Source: Mycocentrospora acerina
Lineage: Eukaryota; Ascomycota; Dothideomycetes; Pleosporales
Assembly: GCA_022701365.1 (NCBI GenBank)
Contig: JAKUHH010000058.1
Coordinates: 62,001 to 126,000 of the forward strand
DNA: 64,000 nucleotides
Direction: 5' to 3'
The position numbers were made by a program, and so were the translations under genes. Shown here piece by piece: positions 43,973 to 54,981 of this stretch. Positions within the stretch are counted from its first letter, which is position 1. Every line of letters starts with the position of its first letter. The notes beneath the pieces are model-generated. The model did not search any database. It saw only the letters and a list, made by a program, of their open reading frames with translations, and was not told the DNA's origin.

Positions 43973-45903
43973 CTACCTAGCCTTCTTCTTTCCCTTTCCC
44001 TTCCCATTACTCCCCCCATCGCTCCCCTCGTTCCCCTCACTCGCCCCTGTACTAATTGTTCCCTCCTCCAAAATCTCATGAACCTTCATATCCAATCCAA
44101 CCCAAAAGCGGCGCCCTCTCCACTCAACCGTCACGCCGCCCCAGAAAGCGACGATCCACACAGGTAGGGCGGAGATTTCTCGTCCCAGCCAGGCGGCGAG
44201 GAACTCGGTAAAGGATCGCCTTTTGCCATCAATGAGGCGTGGGGGTGCGGTGCGGGGTAATTTTTTACCGGGTGGGAGAAGAGGGCGTCGTGACGGGTCG
44301 TTCGATCTAGGCGGGGAGTAGGTAGCAGAGTAGTTTTGGGGAAGAACAAAGTCTGGGGTGTCGGCGTCGATTTCTACCGTCTTGGCAGAGTGTAGGAGAA
44401 GGTATTGGATGTAATCTACTGCGCACCAGAGGCTTACACTAAAAAGCCAGATGGCGAAAAAGGATGGCCAGGTTGGTGGGATTCCATAGCGTTGGAAGAT
44501 TGGTAGGGTGGTGAGTGCATAGGCGCCGTATGCACCGCAGACAAGGGATTCGGTGCCCGGTTCGACAAAGGTGGCGAGTGTGACGGTGAATTTGCGGACG
44601 CGTAGCCAGCGAATGCGCCGGTCGAGGTAGGCGGGGATGGAGGTGTGGCTGATAGGTTGGAAGCAGAGGTCGCCAAAGAGCATGGCATGTTTGCCCCATT
44701 TCGTCGGTGGCTCTTCGTTCTTTGCGGGTTGGTACGAGCGGCGTTCAAAGGGCTGGGGTTGCTTCCACAGCGCGTCGCCAATCAAGTGGTCTTCGCAGAT
44801 GTTGTCGGAGAAGAAGTCGATGCCAGGGGCGCGAGCGGGGTTTGACGAGGTGACGTTGTTGAGTTGCGAGCGCCGGAACATTGTGCTCTTGCCAATGATG
44901 CAGGGGGCGACGGCGACAGTGTTGATAGCGAGGTAGAATTTGGCATGGGCAGAGGAGAGGAAGGCCTCGTCGAGACGGCCACCACCACGCTGGAGAAGGC
45001 GGGCCAGGGCGCTGCTAGACTTGTTTGGCGGGCCTGAGGAAGCGGCTGCAGCTCCTTGCGTGGTTTCGTGTGCTTGGCCTGGCAGTTCTGGCTGTACCTC
45101 TGGTCGTCCTCCTAGCAGCTCCTTGCGTCCCTGGACAGTCATATTTTGCGAGTCGAGGTCTATGACCAAAGGCGTCTGGTGCACAAACTTGTACTGCTTT
45201 TTCCTCCCACTCTTCTCCTCTCCAAATCCACACAGCAGATCCACCAACCTGCCGCAAACACCCTTTCCAACCCACACATTGCAGTCGAGTATCCACACAA
45301 TATCGCCCTTTGCCTCCCTATACGCACGACTCATATTTCTAATCTTCGGATTCGGTCCCAGCGCATTTCTGTCTTTCAGCAGCATTGGATCCTCCTCCTC
45401 AACCAAGATGTGAACATCTGCGTCTGGAAAGTCGCGACACAGACGCTCAAGAATGGAAAACGCAGGGTCAGAGCGCGCCTCGACGCAGAAGACGGTGTCG
45501 ATTTTCTTCGCAGAGTACGTCTGACGCAGGGTAGCAGCAAGACATTCATACAGACGCGGCTCGAGGCCCTTGACAGGCCGAATCACCGTGACGTGCGGAA
45601 CGTCCTTTTCGTCCAATTTGGTGACGCATGTTGCTGGCTGTGGTTTTTTCCAGTAGTAGCGGAATCTGGGCAATTATAGTGTTAGTGTCTGAATTTTATA
45701 ATAAAAAGCGAATAAGTATGCAAAGTGAACAGGTACACAAAGTGAATAATCACACAAAGTGAACAGGTGTCTTACAGCTGCGTGAAGCCAATAGCGCACA
45801 CCAGCCAGATGAAGATGAACCACACAAGACTACCAGTCGCAACGACAGTGCGCAGCGTGGAGACACGGTCTGCCCCGCTGTCTTGGGTGAGCGCGCGAGG
45901 CAT
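43973..45903 (-). CDS. Ceramide glucosyltransferase (GT21)
   Basis: Transfers glucose from UDP-glucose to ceramide to make glucosylceramide in Golgi/ER membranes. Two exons, 45903-45776 and 45665-43973, join in frame to 606 residues. An N-terminal anchor (TGSLVWFIFIWLVCAIGFTQL) is encoded on exon 1. The GT21 signature follows: VTVIRPVKGLEP, FCVEARSDPA (D1, about 109), WILDCNVWV (D2, about 170), ICEDHLIGD (D3, about 335) and RRIRW (about 392-396), the (Q/R)xxRW motif. C-terminal hydrophobic segments (FFAIWLFSVSLWCAVDYIQ, LPVWIVAFWGGV) anchor the other end. A Gln/Ala/Ser-rich insertion of about 75 residues lies between D2 and D3, as seen in some fungal GCS. The 110-bp intron contains a three-copy direct repeat. 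The C-terminus is Gly/Lys-rich (GSNGKGKGKKKAR). Confidence 0.93.
45721..45771. repeat. 17-bp direct repeat in GCS intron
   Basis: CAAAGTGAAC-type units start at 45721, 45738 and 45755, a 17-bp period, inside the single intron of the ceramide glucosyltransferase gene. Confidence 0.75.
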
Positions 45904-46460
45904 TCAAAATGCTGGGCCAAGGTAGGAATGTGAGGTGGGATGTGAGGTGGGATATGAGGTGGAGAGGGATTGGGCGAATCGCGACATGCGGAGGTTTGCG
46001 GAGGTTGATGTTTCCTGTGCAAACAAACCTGGCACGTGTCGAGCTAATGCAGGTACATACAGCAGCTCCTATTTTTTTCAAAAGTGCCGGGAATGGGAGT
46101 GTAGAGGCTTTCGTCTGGTATGTGTGCAGAATGATTCGAGGCGTTGTGACGTGGAGGGGTCGTGTTTGTGGGATTGCATGGCTAGTCATGCATGCATGAT
46201 TGATTGATTGATTGCTTGCTTGTTTGCTATATATCAAGTATTGAAACAGAGAAGCTGCACATACCTCGTTGATGTATTAAGGCGATTAGCCAAGTGAACT
46301 ATTAGCACGGCGCACGCTTGGTATTCTTTGTGCCGTGTGTTCTGTCTATGAAAAAGGCAAAGAATTTGAAGAGAATCGCTGGACTACAAAAACAGATTAC
46401 CTACCCATCCCAAGCCCAAGTTCAGTCCAGCCCAGTCCAGTCCAGTCAAGACAAGACAAC
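45904..46460. other. Intergenic region upstream of GCS
   Basis: 557 bp with GGTGGGATGTGAGGTGGGATATGAGGT-like direct repetition just upstream of the GCS start and a CAGTCCAG repeat near 46431-46447. The GCS promoter and the RTT109 3' end lie here. No gene. Confidence 0.5.
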
Positions 46461-48257
46461 TCAAAAAGACTCGACTGTACTCAACTTGACCTTTTTCCTC
46501 ACCAAACCACCCTCTAGAGTATTCACGCCATTCGCAGCACTTGCTCCGGCATCAGGAATTGAATCAACCTTGGCCTTTTTTCTGACCAACCCCTCCCCAA
46601 GAACCTGAACCCCTTCAACCTGGCTCGCTGCCACATCGGGCTTCCTCTTCTTCCGCACGCTCATTACCGTGACTGGCGTGACCCCGTTTGACGGAGTAGA
46701 AGTCGTTTCTGCATTTTCTTTTTTACCGATTACTGTCCAACTCCAACTGCTGACGCCGCCTAAAACAGCAACCTCCTCTCTCCACTTCTTAGTGCTCCTC
46801 CCCGCAGCGTCACGATTGGCAAACGACTGGTGGATGAGAATTTCATGGGCTCTGTTGTAGTTTTTGGTGGAGAAGCATATCGTGCCCCGAGAAGCAGCAG
46901 GCCAGGTGAAATAGGAGCTCATCTCAGGAGGGAGCTTGGTGGTTGAGCAGCCGGAGGCATCCGACGCGGCAGACAAATTTGAGGATCCTGTCTTGATCTT
47001 GGGAAGCACCAGGGGTATTGGTCCATAGTCCAGCCTGACCTTTCGGCGTCTGTCGCTTGTCTTCTTTTCTCTCCTTCTCGGGGTATTCGAGCCATGCTGG
47101 GAGTCGTTTTGCGATGGGGGTTGAGAAAACGACTGTTGTGACGCCATTTCCTCGTCCTCCTCCGGTATTGATGGTTTAGGGGGTGTGATGACGACCCAGA
47201 TGAAGCCGACAATCCTCCCAGAGGAACACTCTTGTCGAAAAGCCATAAATTCCCAGAACTGATCTAATGTCTTGACGCTCTTCCACTGCCCGTTGCTGCG
47301 CGATGGCGTACCAACCTCGGCTGTGGCGTCAGTGCCGCGATCAGGCAGCTCGTCGTCCAGCTCGTCGAGAAAGCGCGCCTTGGGGTCGTCAGGGAAGTGC
47401 GGAACCAAACATCGTGGTGGAGCAGCAGGGCGGGGGGCGATTTCGAGGAGCGGGTGTGCAGCGGCCCAGCGTCGAGGCGTGTTTGGCGTAGACGGGGACG
47501 GAATGTATCGAAGCGTGTCGTATGTCTCAAAGCCTGGAATGACCAGGTAGCCCTTTGCGGTCATGTCTGACTGCGACAAGGCCCCATTCGCTCCGCCACC
47601 ACGTCCAGCACCAGCACCAGCACCACCATCACCATCACCATTACCATCACCGCCACCCTCCTCTGCCAGGCGCTCAGGAAACGGCCTGGGCGCATCCTCA
47701 GCCTTGTACTGCCAGATGATTGGGTCGAGCACCCTGCACCACCACTTGACCAGCCCCCTGTCGTCGAGCACGTGCTTGTTCTTGTTCTCGATGCTCGCGG
47801 GAAAGAGATATTGGTCCTGGGCGCGGGCAAACAGCGACACGACCAGCTTCTTGCCGGGCCGCTGCCTCTCGCGTGCCAGCCACGACACAAAGGTGCCGCA
47901 GATGGCTTTGAGCGGCGAGCCCGAGTGTGCGCGCGGCAGCTGCAGCTCCGAGAGACAGCCGGTCGAGTCTGCCTTGGAGACGAAGAGGGTGGTGAGGTTG
48001 CGGGTGGTGTAGACGAGGACCTCGATGGCGAGGGCCAGCAGCTCGTCGGGCAGTGGCGAGGCGGCGGCGGGCTTGGGGACGATCGAGGCAGCCAAGAAGT
48101 GCGACTCGCAGTAGGTGCGCTCGGCGGTGGCATGCGGCGGCGCGGCGAAGAGGGCCGACGAGCGCGAGGGGGGAGTCGAGTAGTGGTAGAAGGTAAAGAG
48201 CACGTCCCTTGGCAGCTGGTCGGCCAGCAGCTCCTGCAGCGGGCGGGGGCCTGCCAT
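46461..48257 (-). CDS. RTT109: Histone H3 lysine acetyltransferase RTT109
   Basis: Fungal-specific KAT11-family enzyme that acetylates newly made histone H3, chiefly K56, in S phase. One exon, 598 residues from the ATG at 48257. I preferred this ATG to 48356 because the protein then begins MAGPRPLQELLADQLP, where the domain starts. Domain landmarks are FTFYHYSTPP, RTYCESHFLAAS, EVLVYTTRNLTTLFVSKADSTG, WWCRVLDPII, GYLVIPGFE and PHFPDDPKARFLDEL. In the last, DDPK at about 290-293 matches the yeast D287/D288/K290 cluster, K290 being autoacetylated. A Gly/Asp-rich insertion (about 200-225) and a long C-terminal region with basic repeats (VRKKRKPD, LVRKKAKVD, LVRKKVKLS) are additions. The latter resemble nuclear localisation or histone/Vps75-contacting tails. 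The gene is divergent from mL57 (316 bp). A Vps75-type chaperone gene is 10 kb away. Confidence 0.93.
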   Translation of the reverse strand: MAGPRPLQELLADQLPRDVLFTFYHYSTPPSRSSALFAAPPHATAERTYCESHFLAASIVPKPAAASPLPDELLALAIEVLVYTTRNLTTLFVSKADSTGCLSELQLPRAHSGSPLKAICGTFVSWLARERQRPGKKLVVSLFARAQDQYLFPASIENKNKHVLDDRGLVKWWCRVLDPIIWQYKAEDAPRPFPERLAEEGGGDGNGDGDGGAGAGAGRGGGANGALSQSDMTAKGYLVIPGFETYDTLRYIPSPSTPNTPRRWAAAHPLLEIAPRPAAPPRCLVPHFPDDPKARFLDELDDELPDRGTDATAEVGTPSRSNGQWKSVKTLDQFWEFMAFRQECSSGRIVGFIWVVITPPKPSIPEEDEEMASQQSFSQPPSQNDSQHGSNTPRRREKKTSDRRRKVRLDYGPIPLVLPKIKTGSSNLSAASDASGCSTTKLPPEMSSYFTWPAASRGTICFSTKNYNRAHEILIHQSFANRDAAGRSTKKWREEVAVLGGVSSWSWTVIGKKENAETTSTPSNGVTPVTVMSVRKKRKPDVAASQVEGVQVLGEGLVRKKAKVDSIPDAGASAANGVNTLEGGLVRKKVKLSTVESF

Positions 48258-48573
48258 GTCGGAGCAGCACAGAGACGGCGTCAGTGTCGGGGCAGCACGG
48301 AGACGGTGTCGGAGCAGCAGTGCCAACAACACCAGCACTCGACGCGTGCGCTGCAAAAGCGAAAGCTGGGGGAGTCGAGAGCGCGACGCGGCCTAGCCTG
48401 CTTGCGGTAAGGCGCCATGTCGGAGCCGCAACTTTTCGACGGCCATTGCGGACGTGATTTCAGCAGAGTGCTGCGGCCATTGGGTGCTGCTGCGACCACC
48501 ACCACTGCTGCCACCACTCCCACCACTCCCACTACTACCACCGCCGCTCCTCCTCCTCCCACTGCCGCCCCCA
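48258..48573. promoter_or_regulatory. Divergent promoter of RTT109 and mL57
   Basis: 316 bp between two divergent start codons, GC-rich, with a CAC/CCACCA-rich low-complexity stretch near 48495-48545. No specific site was recognised. Confidence 0.5.
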
Positions 48574-49597
48574 ATGGCATCCAGACGGCCCCTCCGCTCG
48601 CTCCTCGCCTCGCCGCCGTCTGCGCTGCGGCCCGCACAGCCATCCAAATGCTCCCTCGTGCGCACCTCCGCATGCGCCTTCTCCACCACCTCGCCGTCGC
48701 GGGGCCCCGAATACGACGCCGAGACAGCAGACCGGCCGCGATGGCAGCAGACACCCCCCAAGATGCAGGCCCCGTTTAGGATACGGCCAGTGGCGCGGGG
48801 CGGCGTCTTCAAGGTCAACGAGGACCCCAGGCGCCTCGACGACGCCTACGTGCGCATGCTGGGGCCCGGCGGCGACGGCATGCTGAGCGACGAGGTCAAG
48901 TGGCTGGCCGTCACACACAAGAGCTTCGACCACGGAAGGCGGGGCTTCAACGACCGCTTGGCGTTTCTGGGTACGTGGGGCACGACATGAAGTGGCATGG
49001 CATGCGACGACGTGAAATGGCATGGCATGACATGGCATGACATGATGTGCCATGACAGGAGACGAGACGAGACGCCATGATATGAGACGAGACAATAGAA
49101 AGCATGCTAACGTCTTGCTCCAGGGCGGAGAATCGTCCACCTCCAGACCTCGCACGCCCTCATCAACTCCCCACAAGAAAACCAATGGCCCCGCGACGAC
49201 AGAGGGGAAGCCGCCCTCGACGAGTTTGGCCGCAAGCCATTTCTCCACCCCGCCCTCAATGGCCTGCAGGGGCTGAGCGACGAGGCAGAGAGCCTGGTGC
49301 TGAACAAGGAGCGCCTATCACAAATAGCAGAGCGCTATGGCCTGGACAAGGTCACACGGTGGACACCAAAGAGGGTGCGTCTCACCACTCCATATATATC
49401 CACCTCCACTACACATGTCGCTAATAAGAAAATAGGCCGACAAACTCAAAGGTTCTGGCCAAGAGTCCGTCCTCATGACTTCCCTCTACGCTATTGTTGG
49501 TGCCATCGCTCTCGAGCGCGGCGGGGAACAGGCCAACAAGGTCGTCCAGGAGAGGATCCTCGCACCACTAGGCTTCACCTTTGCCGTCGATGCTTGA
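48574..49597 (+). CDS. MRPL15: Mitochondrial ribosomal protein mL57 (RNase III-like)
   Basis: A mitochondrial large-subunit protein with an RNase III fold, equivalent to yeast MrpL15. Three exons, 48574-48970, 49124-49374 and 49436-49597, join in frame to 269 residues. The N-terminus is a targeting peptide (MASRRPLRSLLASPPSALRP). The fold is visible at LSDEVKWLAVTHKSFDHGRRGFNDRLAFLGRR, where the catalytic RNase III signature (E-x-x-E-F-L-G-D) has lost its acidic residues, so it is not expected to cut RNA. SVLMTSLYAIVGAIALERG near the C-terminus matches the last helices. The start at 48574 is the first ATG giving a targeting peptide. Intron 1 (153 bp) is filled with ATGGCATG-like repeats. Confidence 0.87.
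48991..49052. repeat. CATGGCATGACATG-type repeats in mL57 intron
   Basis: Reiterated ATGGCATG/ACATGGCATG words and their near-palindromic forms fill the first intron of mL57. They may fold in the pre-mRNA. Confidence 0.6.
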
Positions 49598-50131
49598 GTC
49601 TCAATCAACCACTCGACTCGCCTTTGTGTGTGCGCTCAAATATCCCTCGTGACGTGTACCATATAATTGTAAATCACCAGACAAGATATCCACTGTTGTG
49701 TGTCTATATATGTGTTTATGAATTTGACATGACTTTTGTATATTTCATGTATCTATCCATTCATGCATTCTTCCTTCCTTTCATGTGAGAATAGTATTCC
49801 ACTTCCAATCCTTCTCTACTCACCAACACAACCACCAACACACTTATACTTGCACTCACTACACTCACTACACTCACACTCACTACACTCACACTCACTA
49901 CACTCACACTCACTACACTCACACTCACTACACTCACACTCACTACACTCACACTCACTACACTCTAAAAAACACATGCACCACAATCACACACAAGAAC
50001 TCAATCAAAAGAAGCATGAAAATACATTTCTTGTATAAATAAAAAAAGAAATGCATCCATCCAAACCCCTTCACCACAAACATACATACAACGAAACCCA
50101 GTATCAACAACATCAACACCAACATCATCCA
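49598..50131. other. Intergenic region with minisatellite
   Basis: 534 bp between convergent mL57 and pepsin-like genes. The main feature is the 15-bp minisatellite at 49872-49961. Long frames here (for example 49736-50038) are translations of the repeat. Confidence 0.6.
49872..49961. repeat. 15-bp minisatellite, six exact units
   Basis: ACTCACACTCACTAC is repeated six times without error (90 bp), with partial units before it. The 15-bp period preserves any reading frame, which explains the artificial HSLHS repeats seen in translation. Confidence 0.9.
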
Positions 50132-51684
50132 TCACGCAAACCCACTCTTCTTCCACAACCCCTTCCCGCCCACCACACTCCTCGGCGGCGGATCAAACGT
50201 CATCCTCTCCTCCTCACTCTGACTCTGCAGCTGCTCCGCCCTCTCTCTCGCACTCAACTCGCGCTTCAACTTGCGCTGGTCGCACCGCCGCATCCACGCC
50301 ACATACGCGCAATACCCTACCGCGAGGGCGAAGATGCCGCCTACCACGCCGCCCACCACTGCGCCAATGAGCCCATCCTTGTGCCACGCGCTTTGCGAGG
50401 GGCGGATGTATGCTGCGGGGGTGGAGCCCGGGCAGAAGGTAACGGGCATGACGTGGTTGTTTTTTTGGACCGCGGGGGCGAGGAAGAAGGTCGAGGATGA
50501 GTAGTCGGCCATGAGGTAGACTTGGCCGAGGAAGGCGGTGCCGAGGAGGAAGGGCGCGGTGGAGGAGGCGGTGCGGTGTTGGATCGGGGTGATGTTGGAG
50601 GCGTTGGAGAGGACTTCGCGGGGGATGGTGACGTTCTGGCCCGAGGAGAGGACGAGTGTGAGGGTGCCGGTGTAGGGGTTGGGGAGCTTGAGGGACGAGT
50701 CGCCCCATGTGTTGTCTTCGATGGCGGAGAGGTGCGAGGCAAGGTTTTGGGTGAGTTGGTAGGGGAGGGAGAGGGGGAATTGCTCAGTGGTGATTTGGGC
50801 GTCAAAGGAGGCGGGGCGGGTGGTCATGTTGGGGAAGATGGCTTGGTCGAAGAGCGAGATGTTTTTGGTGGTCGTCGAGGACGAGGATGTGGGCTCACTG
50901 AGGATGATGTCGGTAATGTGAACGCTCATGGCGTTGGTGTTGGCCGTGTTCATCGGGTAGGAGTGCGGTGTGCCAGTGAAGCGACCAGAGTCGTAGCCGC
51001 CAAACACGTTGCTGCCGTTCACAACGCCGCCTGCACGGTCAAATCCCTGTCCAATGTACAGAGAGTATGTCTTGCCAGCAATCATGTCTCGGTCTGCAAG
51101 ATCGCGTAGCAGTGTCGAGGATGAGCCCATGCCCACTCGACCCGGTACCACTGAGCCCTGCTCTGCGACTTCAACGGTCGAGTTCTCGATGAGAGTTTGC
51201 GATGCCCCATCAGTTTCAAAATAGTGTGTGTATAATCGAAGTGTCTCTCGGCCAAAGAAGCCTTTGATGGATCCCTCGCTGGACTTGTCCAACGTTTGAT
51301 AGTTTGTAGTTGCTGTAAAGCTGCCTGCATGTCAGCAAGAAGAAGAAGAAGATTTACAATTCACCCAAAGAAGCCTGCTTACGATGTCGAATCCTGCGAA
51401 GTGAAGAACCCTCCTGTCGACGTCTCGCAGTTTTTCAGTGTGCTGTTGTCGCCGCAATATTCATGTGACGCAAACGATGTATGGTTCTGTGCCAACGATG
51501 GCCATAGACTCTGGTTTTGCGCCGGAGTCCCCAGCCCGATAAACGACCCGTATTGGAAGACATTCGAATCCTTGACGGCTCGCTTGTGTATGTCGACGTA
51601 TATTGGCTTCCTCGAGCAGTTGAGTGCAACCGTTGACTGAGCAAACAGCACAGATGCAGAGAGGTAGAATGTAAGGGAAACCAT
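50132..51684 (-). CDS. Pepsin-like (A1) membrane protein lacking the catalytic motif
   Basis: Two exons, 51684-51383 and 51320-50132, join in frame to 496 residues. A signal peptide is clear (LTFYLSASVLFAQSTVA). The body follows a fungal aspartic-protease plan: an N-lobe with FQYGSFIGLGTPAQNQSLW, then GFFGRETLRLYTHYF, YSLYIGQGF, SNVFGGYDSGRFTG, and a C-lobe ending YLMADYSSSTFFLAPAV. The position expected to hold DTGS after SLW reads PSLAQNHT. The second site appears as FDAQITTEQ, without DSG. Both catalytic signatures are therefore missing, although the fold words remain. A transmembrane helix (LIGAVVGGVVGGIFALAVGY) and a basic cytosolic tail follow. It is probably a cell-surface binding or sensing protein rather than a protease. 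The AG at 51321 was chosen over one 4 bp earlier in the intron because only it keeps the frame. Confidence 0.82.
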
Positions 51685-53021
51685 GGCTGATTGATAAAAA
51701 AGGATGACGCTTGAAACCAGCAAGACGTTGGAAAAAAGAAGCTATAGTTAATAAGAGTGGTTGGTGTATTAAGTGAGCACTTCGAACTAAGCAACAACAA
51801 TAACGACGACGAGAGAACCAAGCGTCTCAAAGGGATGGTGCAGGCCCTTGGAGACAACGCCCTGTCTTTGTACGTCTCTTCCATGTGCATGAACCAACCA
51901 ACTAACATGAGCATGCAGCACATGGTCGACCAGTCAGATCTCAACGCTACTATTCTGGCCCTGCCGGATCCCTCCCCGATCATATCTTCACTACACATGC
52001 TTGCGCTTCCGGACTTTCACGGCTGACAACCTGCCAGGATCCAGCGCCTGGCCCCCCATGCTGATGCTCTCGTTCGACTCCTATGACTAGGGACGTCTAC
52101 GCGCCTTTCCCACAAAAGACGCGCAAGGGAAAACGCTGTCCTACTCCGCGTGTAAGCATGGCTGCAGATGTGCGCCCATTGCAATTGGACAGTAGTGCGA
52201 GCATGTCTCATCTAGGACATCCAAGCGTTTACAACATCGGGTCGATTGGCTGTCGTCGTCTGCAAGCGCCCGGCGCCCGCGCACAGACTTCGGTTGAAAT
52301 GTGGAGGAGCGGTAGCGTTGCTCGTGAGCTATTCTTACCACCAACCTTCTTCCCCGTTTTGTCTAAAAGGACGGCTTTCAGTCGACTACCGGACGTCTAA
52401 CGGGAAATGAGTGGCATTTTTCTCTCTATCTAGTGCTCCGTCTGTTTAGAGGCTTCCATTTTTAACCCTTTTTTTTTATCAGACTAGACGTCGGATAATG
52501 CGCAACGTCACGCAGTAGTAGACGCTCGGGCGATCAGTCGGTAACGCACTCTGCGGGTTGCATGTGCCACGTGCAAAGTATTTCACATCGCCAAAAAGCC
52601 GTACGTATAATCTTCCAATTGCAAGATGCTTAGATGCACCGTTGATCAAACTTGTAACACATATTCCGTGTTGGGTCGAACCCTCGGTTTGTAATCCATG
52701 TTGGCTGACGATTATCTTGTAAGCTAACACACGTACACCGCTTTTCAAAATCATCCAGCTTACGCCCGTCATACCCTAATGAACAATGCGTGGTGGCTCT
52801 TATTTGCCGTTCGTCATAACTCCTAAAGATGCAAAGTAGTGGAACCACCCGTGCTTGTACGCCAGTATTTGGCCTGCCCAATCAGAAAGATGCGCCCAAA
52901 TCCCATAAACACATGTGATGATAATTCTTCTGAAGTTTGCGTAGATAGCGTGTACAATAGAAAATATACGGGATCCTCTGTACGCTACGGTGATGTGAGA
53001 GTGAGGGTGAGAGAATCACAC
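51685..53021. other. Intergenic region
   Basis: 1.3 kb between the pepsin-like start and the CAF-1 stop. Frames at 51757-52026, 52083-52400 and 52839-53138 show no family features. Nothing else is supported. Confidence 0.5.
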
Positions 53022-54981
53022 TCAAGCGTTAATCAAGACCCAGCGCTTCTCCTTTTCTGTCGGGCCAACACGTGCGGCCACGGTACTCAGTGTATTCGCG
53101 ATGGCATCTTTTGGCAGCTTTGGGAAGAGTTTCTTTAGGGCCTCGATCATGCCAATCTTCGTGAGATCTTTGCCTTCAACCTCCGCCTTGAAAGCTGGAA
53201 GCTGGTCATCTGGAATGAGTCGCCTTGCTTTGGCCGGTTTTGATGCGGTAGCAGCGGGTGGGTTTTGTGTAGGGTTGAGAGTATTTAGCAGACCATTCAT
53301 GGTGCGTTGAGCAAGCGGTGCTCGAGGCGGGTTCATGGGATTGTTGCTGATGGCGTCTTTGCCTGAAGCAGCGTGGCTAGCCGTGGCTGTAGCAGGCTCA
53401 GGCGTCCAATACGCTGTAGAGAACGGATCAATTGAGTGGGGTTGTGGTTCTGTTAAAAAAAAGCGTTAACTACATCTCTACTGGTTCGTGCAAAATACTT
53501 ACGGAGCAGGAATCCCATTTTGAACTCTCTAAAGTCAGTGCAGATAGCATCCGATCCATCATTTATCCGGGACACTCCATGCGCGTCTTCCCAGCATAAG
53601 CCAGTGCTAATAGGTACAAGATCACCGCTAATGTGTCGTCTCCGGGCTTGTGGGTCTTCCTCGTCATCCAAGAAGCCGTCCATATCATCTTCCCCTTCTT
53701 CATCGACATCGTCTTCTCCTTCCGAGTCAAGGTCTTCACCTTCTTCAGGTTCGTCCCACTCAGCTTCAGAATCATAGTCGTAGTTGGTATCTTGACGTAG
53801 TCTCGAGAGGGGATTGCGGGCCAGTCTAGAAGCTTCTGCATCGGTGTATGCATAGGTATACGTTCCATAATACGGCGGACGTACATCTTCACCAAAGTGA
53901 ATATACTTCATAGGAATGTCCTTCAACATGTCAAGCGGCTGTCGTGAGTCAATCTCCTCGTTGTCAGTGCGCTCGACGGGCCGGTCAGAGGAGCCCTGAA
54001 CGCGGTCATAGATCTTGACGACTGATGTAGTCCTGAGACCTCGGCGGACGTATTTCGGAAACGAGGCTTTCAACGCCATCGGTGTAATGGGCTCCATGCA
54101 AACATCTTGCTGCGAAATAAGATTATCAAGGCGTGTCCTGGCAGCTTCCAGCTTGGCTGGGTCCTGCATCAATGCGTTTCCAGGAGCGAGTATAGCGTGC
54201 GCAGGCAGAGAAAACGGCAGAAAATATCTCTCATAGTCCGACTGAGCATTTTTAACAATGGTTTTCTGTGGAGATGGAGGAACTGAATTAGTACTAATGC
54301 CAGGTACGTCTGCTATTAATGATGCGGGCGGTGCAGTAGGGTTCGGAATTGAATCTACCACTGCTTGTCCTTCACTTGCACTTGTAGCTTTTGGCTTCAC
54401 GAAGAAGGCGTTAAGTTTCATTTGTGACTGGAAATAGATTAGTGACAAGACAAAGTAGTGATCGCATTTGTGAGCCTCACCCGCTCTTTCTTTGCCTTTT
54501 CTTCTTCTTTCTGATGCTGCTCTTCTTCCTTCTGACGCTTCTTCTCGTCTCTCTCTTTTTGTGCTTTTTGCTTTTCCTCTTCTTTCTGTGCCTTCTGCTC
54601 GGCCTTTAGCTTGTCCTCAGCGTCCTTCTGAGCCTTCTTCTCATCACGGGCTTTAGCCTTTGCTTCCTTCTCAAGGCGTTGGTCTTCTTTCTCTTTCTGT
54701 GTCAACTTTCGTCGCTTAGTTGGTTGCTGCAAATTGCTCGAGGTAGATGTGTTCGGGGTGGGGGTGCCATGGCCGACGACAGAAAGGCTACTGATATCGG
54801 GTACTGTGGTGTGTCGTGTGGCGCTCTTTAACGGCGATGGTGTCTCTACATGTGACAGAACAGATAACGGTGACGAAGTCACAGATCGTATCGCCTTAGT
54901 CGGTGTTGAGAGGGTCGGCTCAGTGTCAGCTTCAAGCGGGCGCTTTTGATGTACGGACGCGACAGGTGTTGGGTCTTCCAT
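53022..54981 (-). CDS. CAC1: Chromatin assembly factor 1 large subunit (Cac1/Rlf2)
   Basis: The large subunit of CAF-1, which binds PCNA and deposits H3-H4 behind replication forks. Three exons, 54981-54481, 54427-53503 and 53449-53022, join in frame to 617 residues. A KER region (about 90-167) is almost pure Lys/Glu/Arg/Gln (KKAQKDAEDKLKAEQKAQK). It is followed at the junction by SQMKLNAFFVKP, whose Q-x-x-L-x-x-F-F-like core resembles a PCNA-interacting peptide. The middle has KYIHFGEDVRPPYYGTY and the acidic ED domain (EEGEDLDSEGEDDVDEEG). The C-terminus carries a winged-helix-like region (LPAFKAEVEGKDLTKIGMIEALKKLFP, ending KEKRWVLI). Introns are both 53 bp. It is divergent from SPO11 (340 bp). 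RTT109 and a Vps75-type chaperone are nearby. Confidence 0.93.

Noticed and set aside
50341..51109. Long frames antisense to or shifted in the pepsin-like gene
   Set aside because: Shadows produced by GC-biased third positions of the real gene.
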